A DNA stretch of 64,000 nucleotides from Exiguobacterium aestuarii (GTDB lineage Bacteria > Bacillota > Bacilli > Exiguobacteriales > Exiguobacteriaceae): positions 1,922,001 through 1,986,000 of the forward strand of contig NZ_JAIVAC010000001.1 of assembly GCF_020171655.1 (NCBI RefSeq). The letters are read 5' to 3'. This document shows, in pieces, positions 36,704-45,813 of this stretch (position 1 is its first letter; every line of letters begins with the position of its first letter). Made by a program: the position numbers and the translations under genes. Below the pieces are notes generated by a model that was not told the origin of the DNA, made no database searches, and worked only from the letters and a program-made list of their open reading frames with translations.

Positions 36704-37785
36704 AACGAAGCGAGTGTATACTCATTTGTATCGAAAGAAGCCACATCTTTCGAAAAATCGAATTTATTGATTTCTCGTTCGTAATCTTGATGCTTTTCCC
36801 ATACATGATACAAATACAATTCACCTTCATCAGACAACTGATACAATGCACGGAAGGAATATTGTTTATTGTCCATACGATACAAGGAATATGGCCAGGA
36901 TTTATTTTTTGTTTTCTGTAATTGCCGCTCATGTTGAAATCGCTTTATCCATTTTGAATTTCTTTCCGTTTGGTATAAGCTTTCAAATTCATCACGAAGT
37001 ATTTGTAAAGGCACACGATGTTTAAGCAACTTTTTTTGTCTGATATAAATTTGCAAATGCCACAATTCTGGACGCTTCTCCAAGTGCGTTCTCGCAAGAG
37101 GTGAGATGGCCACTAACTCGTCCAGTCGATAAAATAGTAGTGGATGTTGGTTCACCACTAGTTTAGTATCCATTGACAGTTCGTCTTCATGAATACAATT
37201 GCTCCAATCATACCCCATTCGAAATGTCATCTCTTGAATTGCTTGGCGAACTTCATTCACTGCAAGAACTGACTGGTCGAACACCATCGGTAATGTCGGC
37301 AAAGTGATCGGACGATCCATCGTTTCATGCAAGTACCAAATCGGATAACCATATGAAACCGCCAAAGAGTATGATAAGGCAGTCATACTCTTATAACCAC
37401 CAATCGGACCAAATACTGTGTGAGCAGCTGGGTATTTCGTTAACAAATTGGTCAACTGTTGTATGAAGCGGTACATTCCTTCAAGCCCTTGTCGTAAACT
37501 TCCCATGTCCAAGCTTTCGACTTCAACCGTTTTTAAAATAAGGTTCGGATACACTTTGTTCAAATAGAATTGAATTTCACCAACACTCTTTCTCCCTGGT
37601 TCGGTATCGCTATGTAAAAGCGTTATTTCAGAAGTGTCATACAAATGACCTTCATGAATCCATCCTGAGATCAAGTTTGTTTCAGCTGATAATCGTTTCA
37701 GATCCTCACGTGTGACATCCATTACCCGAGGTTTGTTCGATATGGAAATACCTGTCGTCACAATCGCATATACTGCCTTACTCAT
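36694..37785 (-). CDS. CARF-domain effector with RelE-like C-terminal domain (Cami1-like)
   Basis: Predicted cyclic-oligoadenylate-activated effector of 363 residues. Residues about 1-165 form a CARF domain; FGPIGGYKSMTAL (about 125-137) is the ligand-loop motif typical of the APE2256/Csm6-like group. Residues about 250-345 contain YSFRALYQL, GELYLYHVWEKH and REI in the order and spacing of RelE/HigB mRNA interferases. That architecture is known from Cami1, which cleaves mRNA on the ribosome after CRISPR signalling. The RelE part is short and catalytic residues cannot be assigned with confidence. The ATG overlaps the cmr6 stop by 4 bases. Its last two codons and stop come from the flanking repeat. 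Confidence 0.68.
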   Translation of the reverse strand: MSKAVYAIVTTGISISNKPRVMDVTREDLKRLSAETNLISGWIHEGHLYDTSEITLLHSDTEPGRKSVGEIQFYLNKVYPNLILKTVEVESLDMGSLRQGLEGMYRFIQQLTNLLTKYPAAHTVFGPIGGYKSMTALSYSLAVSYGYPIWYLHETMDRPITLPTLPMVFDQSVLAVNEVRQAIQEMTFRMGYDWSNCIHEDELSMDTKLVVNQHPLLFYRLDELVAISPLARTHLEKRPELWHLQIYIRQKKLLKHRVPLQILRDEFESLYQTERNSKWIKRFQHERQLQKTKNKSWPYSLYRMDNKQYSFRALYQLSDEGELYLYHVWEKHQDYEREINKFDFSKDVASFDTNEYTLASLED

Positions 37786-38897
37786 TCGTTGATTCCTTTT
37801 AGAGCTTCCTTCAGAGGTTTCAGACGCTCAATCAGTTTCTTACTCGGTTTCTCCCAAAAGCCGAATTGCTTTGCAAATTGGCGATAAACCGTCCCAACCT
37901 CTTTCGGGAAACGAGTGGCAACCTCCATTTTTTCCTTCGCCTTTAAAGCATCAACAAGTTCCTGTTTATTTTCACCCATTGCGGTTTGTAGTTCTTGATA
38001 CAATTCGAGGACGAGTTGTTGCTCACTTTGCGACAAATGAGCAACGCGTTGCATGAGCGCCATTTCGCCTTCGATTCGCTTTTTCTCTTCGCTTGCACGT
38101 TGTTCAGCTTCTAATGCTTCTTCCTGAATCGCTTTCCATCGCTTACTTTTCACATCGTCTGCTTCTTTCGTGACAGTGAATCGACCATACCCGCTCGTTG
38201 TTTTGGCTCCGTAACCAAATTCGCTAAACGCTTGGATCACACATTCAGTTGCCAATTCCAAATCGTCTTTTGAAGCACGTGAAGATGTCGTCAAAATCAA
38301 TGGAGCGGGACGATTAACTCGTGCACGGAAAAATGAAATCGGAATTGGTGAATCTGTATCGGTTGCTGAGCTCCCGTTATAATATTTCCCATAATGAGGG
38401 GTCATAATATCCGGTTCAAGCGTCACGTCACAGAAAACAACATCCCAGAACTGAATTAAACCGGCATCTTCTGTTGTACCAAATAAACGATCGATTAAAT
38501 CGTTCTCTACTTCAGCCGTGACAGCCCAATCTCGTACCATCCCTTTTATGGATGATGCGTTCAAATATGGGACACCGTAAACTGTATGAATCAACACTCC
38601 TGCTTCACTTACATGTGGGGCGCCCAATCCCGACATAAAGGACCCTTCTCCACTCACCCATAAACGTTCATACAATCGTTCCGTTTGGTCTAGTAACCAT
38701 ACATCCCGTTCATAGGTAGCGGAAATCAATTTAGATTGACTCGGGCTCGTATGAATATGCTGTGTTCCAAATTTAGCCTTCAATCCTCCGTTTCTTTCAT
38801 CTTCGAATGAAAGATTATAATTCATCGAGTACGCCAAATGATCTTTCGTCAAACCGTCCGCTAGATTTAAAAAAGGAGCATTACTATACTTCGTCAT
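37782..38897 (-). CDS. cmr6: Type III-B RAMP protein Cmr6 with C-terminal coiled-coil extension
   Basis: Cas7-group subunit capping the Cmr filament. Residues about 1-235 hold the RAMP fold: LNASSIKGMVRDW after the first strand and the glycine loop EFGYGAKTTSGYGRF. From about residue 240 to the end (371) there is a highly charged, helical extension, longer than in typical Cmr6 proteins. The start is the ATG at 38897 after GAAGGAAG; a longer upstream reading adds a cysteine-rich stretch coded inside cmr5 and is unlikely. It overlaps both neighbours by 4 bases. Confidence 0.88.
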   Translation of the reverse strand: MTKYSNAPFLNLADGLTKDHLAYSMNYNLSFEDERNGGLKAKFGTQHIHTSPSQSKLISATYERDVWLLDQTERLYERLWVSGEGSFMSGLGAPHVSEAGVLIHTVYGVPYLNASSIKGMVRDWAVTAEVENDLIDRLFGTTEDAGLIQFWDVVFCDVTLEPDIMTPHYGKYYNGSSATDTDSPIPISFFRARVNRPAPLILTTSSRASKDDLELATECVIQAFSEFGYGAKTTSGYGRFTVTKEADDVKSKRWKAIQEEALEAEQRASEEKKRIEGEMALMQRVAHLSQSEQQLVLELYQELQTAMGENKQELVDALKAKEKMEVATRFPKEVGTVYRQFAKQFGFWEKPSKKLIERLKPLKEALKGINE

Positions 38898-39262
38898 GTC
38901 TGATCTTCCTTCGTCTTCGCATGCGCATCTACAAATCGACGCATCCACCCTAAGAGCTCCATAATTTCATATGTTACGAGACGATACTGCTCCGTCTCCA
39001 TTTTGCATACAGCCTCCATAAGACTCACTTTATCGGGCAAGGATAGACGTTTACGTACTTCTTCCTTCCGCAGCCACGATTCTACATGCTTCACCACATC
39101 ACGGTGATCATGACTCTTGCTTTCATAAAACACGATGGTTTGGGCTAAGCCGTTCACTTTAATCATCATCGGCATTTTTTTCACATAGGATCGATATTCG
39201 GTGGAACCTTTTTTCATTTGGGTGCAATCATAGGCATGTTTTGCACGACCGCTTTCTATCAT
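38894..39262 (-). CDS. cmr5: Type III-B small subunit Cmr5 (Cas11)
   Basis: Helical small subunit of 122 residues that lines the Cmr filament and contacts the target strand. The pattern fits Cmr5: a basic start, YVKKMPMMIKVNGLAQTIVFY, then amphipathic helices with LLGWMRRFVDAHAK near the end. The ATG follows GGAGG. It overlaps cmr4 and cmr6 by 4 bases each. Confidence 0.85.
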   Translation of the reverse strand: MIESGRAKHAYDCTQMKKGSTEYRSYVKKMPMMIKVNGLAQTIVFYESKSHDHRDVVKHVESWLRKEEVRKRLSLPDKVSLMEAVCKMETEQYRLVTYEIMELLGWMRRFVDAHAKTKEDQT

Positions 39263-40152
39263 ACGAGCACCTCCTCAGCTGATACAATTTGCATCATCCC
39301 GCGGCCAAGCGTCGCATTTCCACCGACTTGCAAAACGTTCGGGAAAGATTGGTTCAACTCTTGTTTCACCCGTTCGGCCGGATATCCTAAATGTTCCCGT
39401 TTTCCGTCTTGGATTGATTTTGTCTCTCCGATATGGAAGAGCGTGTACATGAGCGTTTCGACGGGTACATTTTCTTCATAGAAGAGTGCTCCATCGGTAA
39501 CCGTACCAGTCTCTTCATTGATTTGAATGCGGGCATTCACTTCCGTTGACAGTTCGACAAACTGCTTGAACTCATCATCCGATACAACGATGATCCGATC
39601 CGTAATAGAAGGGTCTGCATCAAAATATTTCGCAATACGCGATGCGAGTTCCGTTACGTCGCTACTCTGTTTAGCAGAATACACAAACTCTTCTAAGACC
39701 ACTTTTCTTGTAATCAACAACTTATCAGAGGATACAGCCACGTCCCCTTCTGACAGATCAGGAACCGGCAATCGCAGCGCCAATCCATACGCGGCCATTT
39801 CGCGGTTAAATCGGTCTAAGACGTATGGGCACGTCACATAACCAAATACCCCTTTCATCGACTTGACTGGAAAGAGGAGTGTACGGCAGTCACTTGTAGA
39901 AATTGCACCCGCTTGAGCTCCGTCTTTTGCTCCCGCGTCCGAACCAAATACGTTATGCAGCTTGTTCTGTTCTTCCCATTTCCCATAATAATGCGAGCGC
40001 AGTGCCCCTTTAAAAGAGGAACTATCGATTTTTGGGAACTGAGTATGCTTTTCTCGCTGAATCGGCAAATCAACAATACCAATCTCGCTTCCGCTACCGA
40101 CATGAAGTGGACTGAGAGCACGCATAAACCAGAGTTGTGTGATTGATTTCAT
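39259..40152 (-). CDS. cmr4: Type III-B backbone RAMP and target RNase Cmr4 (Cas7)
   Basis: Repeating backbone subunit that cleaves target RNA at 6-nt intervals. 297 residues with LSPLHVGSGSEIGIVDLPIQRE at the N-terminus; D28 in IVDLP sits where the catalytic aspartate of Cmr4 lies. FKGALRSHYYG and the C-terminal glycine loop NATLGRGMMQI are typical RAMP features. The ATG follows GGAGG and overlaps the cmr3 stop. Confidence 0.92.
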   Translation of the reverse strand: MKSITQLWFMRALSPLHVGSGSEIGIVDLPIQREKHTQFPKIDSSSFKGALRSHYYGKWEEQNKLHNVFGSDAGAKDGAQAGAISTSDCRTLLFPVKSMKGVFGYVTCPYVLDRFNREMAAYGLALRLPVPDLSEGDVAVSSDKLLITRKVVLEEFVYSAKQSSDVTELASRIAKYFDADPSITDRIIVVSDDEFKQFVELSTEVNARIQINEETGTVTDGALFYEENVPVETLMYTLFHIGETKSIQDGKREHLGYPAERVKQELNQSFPNVLQVGGNATLGRGMMQIVSAEEVLV

Positions 40153-41180
40153 TTCATTTCCTCCTTTAACGATGGGCCTGATGAGTACATGACTCGACCA
40201 TAGCCTTGTTCCTTGCCTTCATCTGTCAATTGTGATGGTAAATCCGTTAACGATTGTCCTCTCGCATCAACCAATAATGATGTGCCTGCCGGAATCAACG
40301 TTTTTCGAATTTTCGGTCGTTGTTTCACCATATCCCATCCTCCATCTAGGCCAGTTCTCGCCATCGCAGTCTGAATCCACGGTGCATCAAAATAACGAAA
40401 TCTTCCTTCCATCACGAGAGGTTCCGTAATCACCGCAGGCGTGAGCCACGTTACGCGAAGCGTGTCAGATTCAGTAGACCCGATACGGATTGGAATCGTG
40501 TGCGTGTCGTCTTCAGCGACCAACCATCTCGTACTTCCTTGACCGAGCTTCACCGTAGGCAACGTCTCGTTTAATGTCGAGTCAACTAGAAGAGAAACGT
40601 CTCGTTTTAACCGTAAACGATTGATTTGATAGAGCATCGACTCTTCGACACGACCGCTCACTCGATCTAGCGCCACACCCACTTTTGGTTCTTCATGAAC
40701 AAAATAACTTCGCGGAAACACTTCGACAGGACGATGATGCGTCAGAAGTTCCTCTACGTCTCTCAGTCGAATCCATTTTCCATCAGCAGACTCCGATTTT
40801 TGATCAATGGGACCATACAGTCGATAAACTGCTCCATCACTCTCATAACCTAATCCTTTTCGTAACTCGAGCGGATAAGCCTTTCCATCGACAACTTGAT
40901 GGTCGTATGGCAACGGAAGAAAAATATCCTCGCCTTTTTTAAGAAAGAGTCCACGCAGTTGAAGTGCACCAGACTGTTCGGGTGTTCCAATCGATTCAGC
41001 GTAATCCCCATTTAAAAAATCTTCAATAGTCCCATTTCGTTCGATCCATGCGGTTCGATATGCTCCGTAAACGGTCCCAGGACGTGGAGGAAATAAAGAC
41101 GGCGCACCAATCTGGTCCCCTATTCCAAATGATCCATGTCCCCGAAAATAGAAACTATCCATTGTATGTAGCAGTTGCAT
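40149..41180 (-). CDS. cmr3: Type III-B RAMP protein Cmr3 (Cas5)
   Basis: Binds the crRNA 5' tag and Cas10. 343 residues; near the N-terminus DSFYFRGHGSFGIGDQIGAPSLFPPRPGTVYGAYR (shown in Cmr3 as FxRGxxPF...PPxPxTxxGAxR) fits well when read in parts: RGHGSF, FPPRPGTVYGA. The C-terminal glycine loop is GYGRVMY. The start is the ATG at 41180 after AAAGGAG; this overlaps cas10 by 26 bases. Confidence 0.9.
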   Translation of the reverse strand: MQLLHTMDSFYFRGHGSFGIGDQIGAPSLFPPRPGTVYGAYRTAWIERNGTIEDFLNGDYAESIGTPEQSGALQLRGLFLKKGEDIFLPLPYDHQVVDGKAYPLELRKGLGYESDGAVYRLYGPIDQKSESADGKWIRLRDVEELLTHHRPVEVFPRSYFVHEEPKVGVALDRVSGRVEESMLYQINRLRLKRDVSLLVDSTLNETLPTVKLGQGSTRWLVAEDDTHTIPIRIGSTESDTLRVTWLTPAVITEPLVMEGRFRYFDAPWIQTAMARTGLDGGWDMVKQRPKIRKTLIPAGTSLLVDARGQSLTDLPSQLTDEGKEQGYGRVMYSSGPSLKEEMK

Positions 41181-42762
41181 CCGATACTCCTTTCTCAACA
41201 TGTTCTCCGAGAAAACGTGCCATCTCAACTAATTGACGAAACTCCAAAAATTGTCCTGGCAGTGTCGTATACATGTATGTCAGTTTTTGTACCAGCTGTC
41301 TTTGATTTTCAGGTTCAAGCTTGTAAGATGCCCGTTTAACGAGTCGCGTTAATTCGCTTTCGACCATCGGATGGTCGATAAACGGTTTTTCACCTTTTAG
41401 TTCATGTACGAGTGGCTTCATGCTTTCGGCGAAGTGTTGAAGGAAGGTGAAACTGATTCCAGTTTTAAGCAGTTTTGAAAGTTCCAACACCCACTCCGTC
41501 GTCCAGTCCTGTTCTAATTTGAAAGGGAGCACGGTTTGTCGGATTTGACCACTATGACTCATGAGTGAGAGTCCAATCGCATCTTTTGTTTGATGGCGAT
41601 CCTCGTAAGCTTTCGCAGTCTTCTCCATCACGCGTACTTGTTGAAGAACTGACTGAAGCGGGACTTTCGCGTGCGCGATGACAATCCCGGCTGATGCGGT
41701 CGCTCCATGAGCAAGGCCGTCCTCATTAGTCCCGAATGCTCGGCGTAACTCTGTCGCATAACGTAATACGTCCGTGATTTCACCAAACGCCATCACATCA
41801 TCCCCACCGGCATATACAATTCTCAGTTGCTTCTCCGCCATCAATTCACGAACCGTCTGCTCAGCGAATCGACCTAATCGTTGCGATAACTCCTGCTGAC
41901 TTTCAATATCCACTTTTCCTGTCAATTTTCCTTCTTGAATCCACTGTCCCATGTTATCCCCATCCATCATGAGCACAGCATAATAGCCATGCTCAGTGTG
42001 GTTTGGTGTAAATTCACGAGTAGAAGGGAAGGAATCAAATTGAGTTCCGAACTCTGTTCGAAGTAATGTACGACGCATTCGTTTCGTCAGACAAACCCCA
42101 CATAAATGTTCCCCTGCTCGCACGATGTGATTCTTCTCTTCACGAAGCTGACTCCATAATCGGTTTTGTTGAGCCATCAGCTCCGCATATGTCATTTCTA
42201 CAGTTGGATGTTCAGCACTCAGTGCTGATCTTTCAGAACAGAGTTTACACGTCAGTCCTGATTGTTTCAGGATGTGGAGCGATCGGTTTGCCTTTACTGA
42301 GGCCAGATTCTTTTCTACTTCTCCCCTTACATCTTTAAACGATTCTTCTGACGGAAGTGGACGAAATGCCCAATATATTTCAGGTAAACGCTCCATTTCT
42401 TTTCGCATCTGTTCAAATGTATCGAGAGGAACTGATTGAAACAGCATTTCTAGTGATGTTTCCCCAATTTTCTGTAAATAGCTGATAATCGCCTTTTCGG
42501 CCTCTTTCGACAGTTCAATGATTTTTTTTGCATCCGCCTCTAAAATCACACTGAATCGGTTCGGCACATCAGCGACATCTGATAATTCTTTTGGTCGGCT
42601 TCCTGGTTGGACCCAGGTCGTGACAAAAGGAGCATATACACGCATTGCCTGTTTACTCAATTCAGCCAAGAGATGACTGCCACTCCATAAGTCTTCTGTT
42701 TTTCGGGCCGATGCGATAAAAGATTGTACCGGACCAATCGAATACACGAGATAATGTTTCAT
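41155..42762 (-). CDS. cas10: Cas10 (Cmr2), cyclic oligoadenylate synthase lacking an HD domain
   Basis: Large subunit of the type III-B complex, 535 residues. It begins YLVYSIGPVQSFIASARKTEDLWSGS-type sequence of the first palm domain; no HD nuclease domain precedes it. Zinc-finger cysteines CKLC and CGVC lie at about 195-250. The second palm has VLMMDGDNMG and the catalytic GGDD at 319-322, so ATP polymerisation to cyclic oligoadenylate is expected while single-stranded DNase activity is not. It is shorter than HD-containing Cmr2 (about 850). The ATG at 42762 follows GGAGG. Confidence 0.93.
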   Translation of the reverse strand: MKHYLVYSIGPVQSFIASARKTEDLWSGSHLLAELSKQAMRVYAPFVTTWVQPGSRPKELSDVADVPNRFSVILEADAKKIIELSKEAEKAIISYLQKIGETSLEMLFQSVPLDTFEQMRKEMERLPEIYWAFRPLPSEESFKDVRGEVEKNLASVKANRSLHILKQSGLTCKLCSERSALSAEHPTVEMTYAELMAQQNRLWSQLREEKNHIVRAGEHLCGVCLTKRMRRTLLRTEFGTQFDSFPSTREFTPNHTEHGYYAVLMMDGDNMGQWIQEGKLTGKVDIESQQELSQRLGRFAEQTVRELMAEKQLRIVYAGGDDVMAFGEITDVLRYATELRRAFGTNEDGLAHGATASAGIVIAHAKVPLQSVLQQVRVMEKTAKAYEDRHQTKDAIGLSLMSHSGQIRQTVLPFKLEQDWTTEWVLELSKLLKTGISFTFLQHFAESMKPLVHELKGEKPFIDHPMVESELTRLVKRASYKLEPENQRQLVQKLTYMYTTLPGQFLEFRQLVEMARFLGEHVEKGVSDATATYNG

Positions 42763-42776
42763 ACATTCCTCCATCG

Positions 42777-43664
42777 TTATGACATCAATGTCTCCATGAA
42801 TCGGTTTTTCGCCTTTTCAAACTGGGGATGTGGTGAGCGAGTCGTTTGTGACACTTCTGTCACGATGACACGATAACCGTCCTTGAAATGTTTGACCGTC
42901 GCATGTAGCGGTGAAGCATATCGTCCACCTTTCACTTTCCCAAGAGCACCATGTAACGTACCTTCTGAAGCATTATGCGCAGCAAGACGCAATTTCTTTA
43001 ACGCTTCTTCTGCAGTATCATACGTTTTCTCAATAAGTATCGTTTGGCGCCACTGTGGGCGGTCCGTTTTAACTAGGGTCGTTGCCCGTAACAGCCCCCC
43101 TTCACGTGAGTATGGAGTACCGAGTATGTCAAGTTGCGTTCTTACGTCAGTCAAATATGCATCGGAATCTTTATACACTTCAGTTTGAAGCGAACCTGCG
43201 CCGCGCCGTGCACGCTGTCCGACGCCTCCGACTGCGAAAGCGAACTTGACTGTTGCGACCGCCTCTTCAAAACCTTTTTCCGTTTTTTTTGCAGAAAGAT
43301 GAATGTCCCATCCGTTCACTTGGAGAGCCGAAATTGTAAAGCCTTTCGAATGACTTGGTCGAAACTCTACTTTTTTACACGTTTCTGGTTCAGACATTGA
43401 CAACCGTAACATCGACTTCTGCTTTTGACTTCCGAGCGCACCGCCGAACAGTTTGACTTCCTGCTCACGAATCACGTCAATCGGTCCGTCCTGGCTTGCT
43501 CGGTACCAATACCGAATCATCCCTTTTAACGATGGGATTCTTAATTCTGAAACCATCTTTTTTCTCTCATCAGACATTGCACCATGAATCGCGATAGGTG
43601 TGACCCCCTGAAGAGATAATGTCACTTGTTGCAAAGCGGTACGTTGCTGTAAGGCACTCTTCAT
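42777..43664 (-). CDS. cmr1: Type III-B RAMP protein Cmr1
   Basis: Subunit at the target 5'-side end of the complex. 295 residues; SLQGVTPIAIHGA at the start, then RIPSLKGMIRYWYRAS and EVKLFGGALGSQKQ, the classical Cmr1 order, and GGVGQRARRGAGSL as the glycine-rich loop. The ATG follows GGAGGAGACGT. 14 bases separate it from cas10. Confidence 0.92.
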   Translation of the reverse strand: MKSALQQRTALQQVTLSLQGVTPIAIHGAMSDERKKMVSELRIPSLKGMIRYWYRASQDGPIDVIREQEVKLFGGALGSQKQKSMLRLSMSEPETCKKVEFRPSHSKGFTISALQVNGWDIHLSAKKTEKGFEEAVATVKFAFAVGGVGQRARRGAGSLQTEVYKDSDAYLTDVRTQLDILGTPYSREGGLLRATTLVKTDRPQWRQTILIEKTYDTAEEALKKLRLAAHNASEGTLHGALGKVKGGRYASPLHATVKHFKDGYRVIVTEVSQTTRSPHPQFEKAKNRFMETLMS

Positions 43665-43676
43665 ACGTCTCCTCCT

Positions 43677-44369
43677 TTAATAGTGAATAACGCGAGTCAT
43701 GCCATGACCACTCGCATTATGACTTCCTAATCCAACTAAATACAAGATGCGTTGCATGTCTTCATCCGCTTTTAAATCAAATCGTCCATAATACGCCGTA
43801 ACGTATGTTTTTCGAATCTTCGATACATTTTTATTAAACTCGTCAGAAGTCGGAATCAACTCAAATGGACCGTTATATTCCTTTCCATAGTGAAAGTTGT
43901 ATTTAAAACGCGCATTCTGTTCTAACTGATGATAAAATTCGCCCTCTGCAGGATGAAAATAACGACGCTTGCCTTCGCTCGTTTGGAATGTTGTAATCGG
44001 ACTGTCCAAATGGAGGTGCATGATTGGATTAAATTTCGGAACGTCGGGTGTCTCGAGCGAGTTGATCCAAAATTTAGATTTTCCTAGCTGAATTGACCTT
44101 TCTTTCCGAAGAGTTTCCTTAAATGCTCGCAAATCTTCAATACGGATGAATCGAACTTCCCATCGACAGGGTCCTGAAACGTTGAACTCTTTTCGTTTCG
44201 TGTCAAACCGTATATTTCCTCGCAACATCGAAAAGGTAAAATATGGACAAGGTGCATCATGTACTGTTCGATCTTGTAATGTTCGATACACGACAGCACG
44301 TAACCAATCACGATAATGACCAGGAAGATATCCTATTTGTTCCGGTTCGATTTCAAGTATGAGGCGCAT
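43677..44369 (-). CDS. cas6: CRISPR RNA processing endoribonuclease Cas6
   Basis: Cuts the array transcript within repeats, leaving an 8-nt 5' tag, here expected to be AUUGAAAC. 230 residues in two ferredoxin-like halves, with the hallmark C-terminal glycine-rich loop GLGSHNASGHGMTRV and the FNPIMHLHLDSPI middle part. The catalytic residue cannot be assigned with certainty. The ATG follows GGAGG and overlaps the csx2 gene by 17 bases. Confidence 0.92.
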   Translation of the reverse strand: MRLILEIEPEQIGYLPGHYRDWLRAVVYRTLQDRTVHDAPCPYFTFSMLRGNIRFDTKRKEFNVSGPCRWEVRFIRIEDLRAFKETLRKERSIQLGKSKFWINSLETPDVPKFNPIMHLHLDSPITTFQTSEGKRRYFHPAEGEFYHQLEQNARFKYNFHYGKEYNGPFELIPTSDEFNKNVSKIRKTYVTAYYGRFDLKADEDMQRILYLVGLGSHNASGHGMTRVIHY

Positions 44370-45603
44370 GTTCTACCTCCATTCTTGCAATGTGTCGCAA
44401 CACTTCAATGTGTAGCTCACGAATATTCGATTGTTGTTGGAGACTAAGCAATTTATTCGCACCACTTGAGCTCTCACGTAATCCCATGTGGTTCATATCA
44501 TTTCGCTTTTCTTGAATGTGCGCCAAATTATCACGGCACGAAGATGAGAGTTGATGGAGCGATGCAAAAAACAGGTTTTCGTCTCGACCTGCCCCCTCAC
44601 CGAGCTCATATCCCTTCGTGTATGCCGTCAGCGTGCGATCTAATTTTTTGCGTACTTCTTGAACATACGGGTCTATACCTAGCGAGCGAGCCGCTACTGT
44701 TACGATAGATTCTCGCCAAACGGTAATCGCTTGTAAAATTCGATTGTGTTTCATATACCAGTCATAGAGGGCAATATGTATATCTACATCGTTTTGGGCG
44801 TTTATAAATTGAGCCAAATCCTCACGCAATTGCTCTACTAATAAACGATAAGGTAACAAACGTGCATCTTTAGGAACTTCAACGTTCAAAGCTTTTTTTA
44901 ATTTTGAGATGTGTTGAACGATTAATTGATAACGGTTCAAATTGAGATATGTTACAAACTGGTCGAGGACGTCAGCGATTTGCATAAACGGGAAGAGAGT
45001 TCTTGTTTCCGACGTCATCGCATACGTTTGACGTGCACGATCCGTTAGCCGTTTTAGGGCGTTGCTTTGCCCGGTCTCTAAAAATTGTCGGATTGCATAA
45101 GTCCACTCTTCCACGAGAAGAACATTCTGCAAATCAATAATCAGATTGACCGATGCATGTGGTTGGAAATTCCCATAAAATAGATGAGTCATATTCGCCT
45201 CAGCGAATAACGTTGAAAATTGAGAGATTGGAACGGAAAGAATAGATAAGCTACGCATACCATGCGTTAAATCAATTGCGAACGTATCTTCCTTTTCAAG
45301 AATCGACATCCATTTTTCAAACAATGTCCATTCAATTTGAGAATCCGCATAGTGATACTCAATGACTTGGAAGGGAAGATTCGGAAAGCGCTGACTCAAC
45401 TCAGTTTCAAGATTATTTAGATGTGTCGCTTTCGCTTGTGGAGTCACCATTAAAATCAATTCTTTTACTGGTTCATGAGCAGCCAATAGTTCAATCAGTG
45501 CAACAGGCATGTAGCGCGTTGGTTTCGAAGGAGTAGTCCCATCAAAGGAATATGAAGTTTCTTGATAATCTCCTGTTCCTACAAATGAAAATAATTTCAT
45601 CAT
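44353..45603 (-). CDS. csx2: CARF-HEPN ribonuclease, Csx2/TM1812 family
   Basis: Accessory RNase likely activated by cyclic oligoadenylate. 416 residues. The N-terminal CARF domain starts FSFVGTGDYQETSYSF and contains DLTHGMRS (111-118), a hallmark of this family. The C-terminal HEPN domain carries RNDMNH (R367-H372), the canonical R-N-x3-H active site, preceded ten residues earlier by a second RxxxxH (RDNLAH). First gene of the minus-strand operon; it starts at the array leader. The ATG follows AGGATGG. Confidence 0.9.
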   Translation of the reverse strand: MMKLFSFVGTGDYQETSYSFDGTTPSKPTRYMPVALIELLAAHEPVKELILMVTPQAKATHLNNLETELSQRFPNLPFQVIEYHYADSQIEWTLFEKWMSILEKEDTFAIDLTHGMRSLSILSVPISQFSTLFAEANMTHLFYGNFQPHASVNLIIDLQNVLLVEEWTYAIRQFLETGQSNALKRLTDRARQTYAMTSETRTLFPFMQIADVLDQFVTYLNLNRYQLIVQHISKLKKALNVEVPKDARLLPYRLLVEQLREDLAQFINAQNDVDIHIALYDWYMKHNRILQAITVWRESIVTVAARSLGIDPYVQEVRKKLDRTLTAYTKGYELGEGAGRDENLFFASLHQLSSSCRDNLAHIQEKRNDMNHMGLRESSSGANKLLSLQQQSNIRELHIEVLRHIARMEVEHAPHT

Positions 45604-45813
45604 TCACCATCCTAACTGTAAGTGATTAAACGTTGTATGAAGTGAATTACGATAGGGAAATATATGTATTTAAACATGTAATGTTTACCTTTAATGATAC
45701 TGTTTTTCTATTTATATGTATAGAAGGATTTGTCTTTCGATTTTGAGTATGATTAAATAGATTAAAGGGCTTAATCATCCTATAATTATGGGATTTTTCA
45801 CACATTTAAGTGC
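45604..45813 (+). promoter_or_regulatory. CRISPR leader and divergent promoter region
   Basis: AT-rich 210 bases between csx2 and the first repeat. TATAAT at 45781-45786 is a likely -10 box for plus-strand array transcription, placing the start just before repeat 1. Its position opposite the decayed repeats makes it the leader end. The csx2 operon promoter on the minus strand must lie here too but is not clear. Confidence 0.7.
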
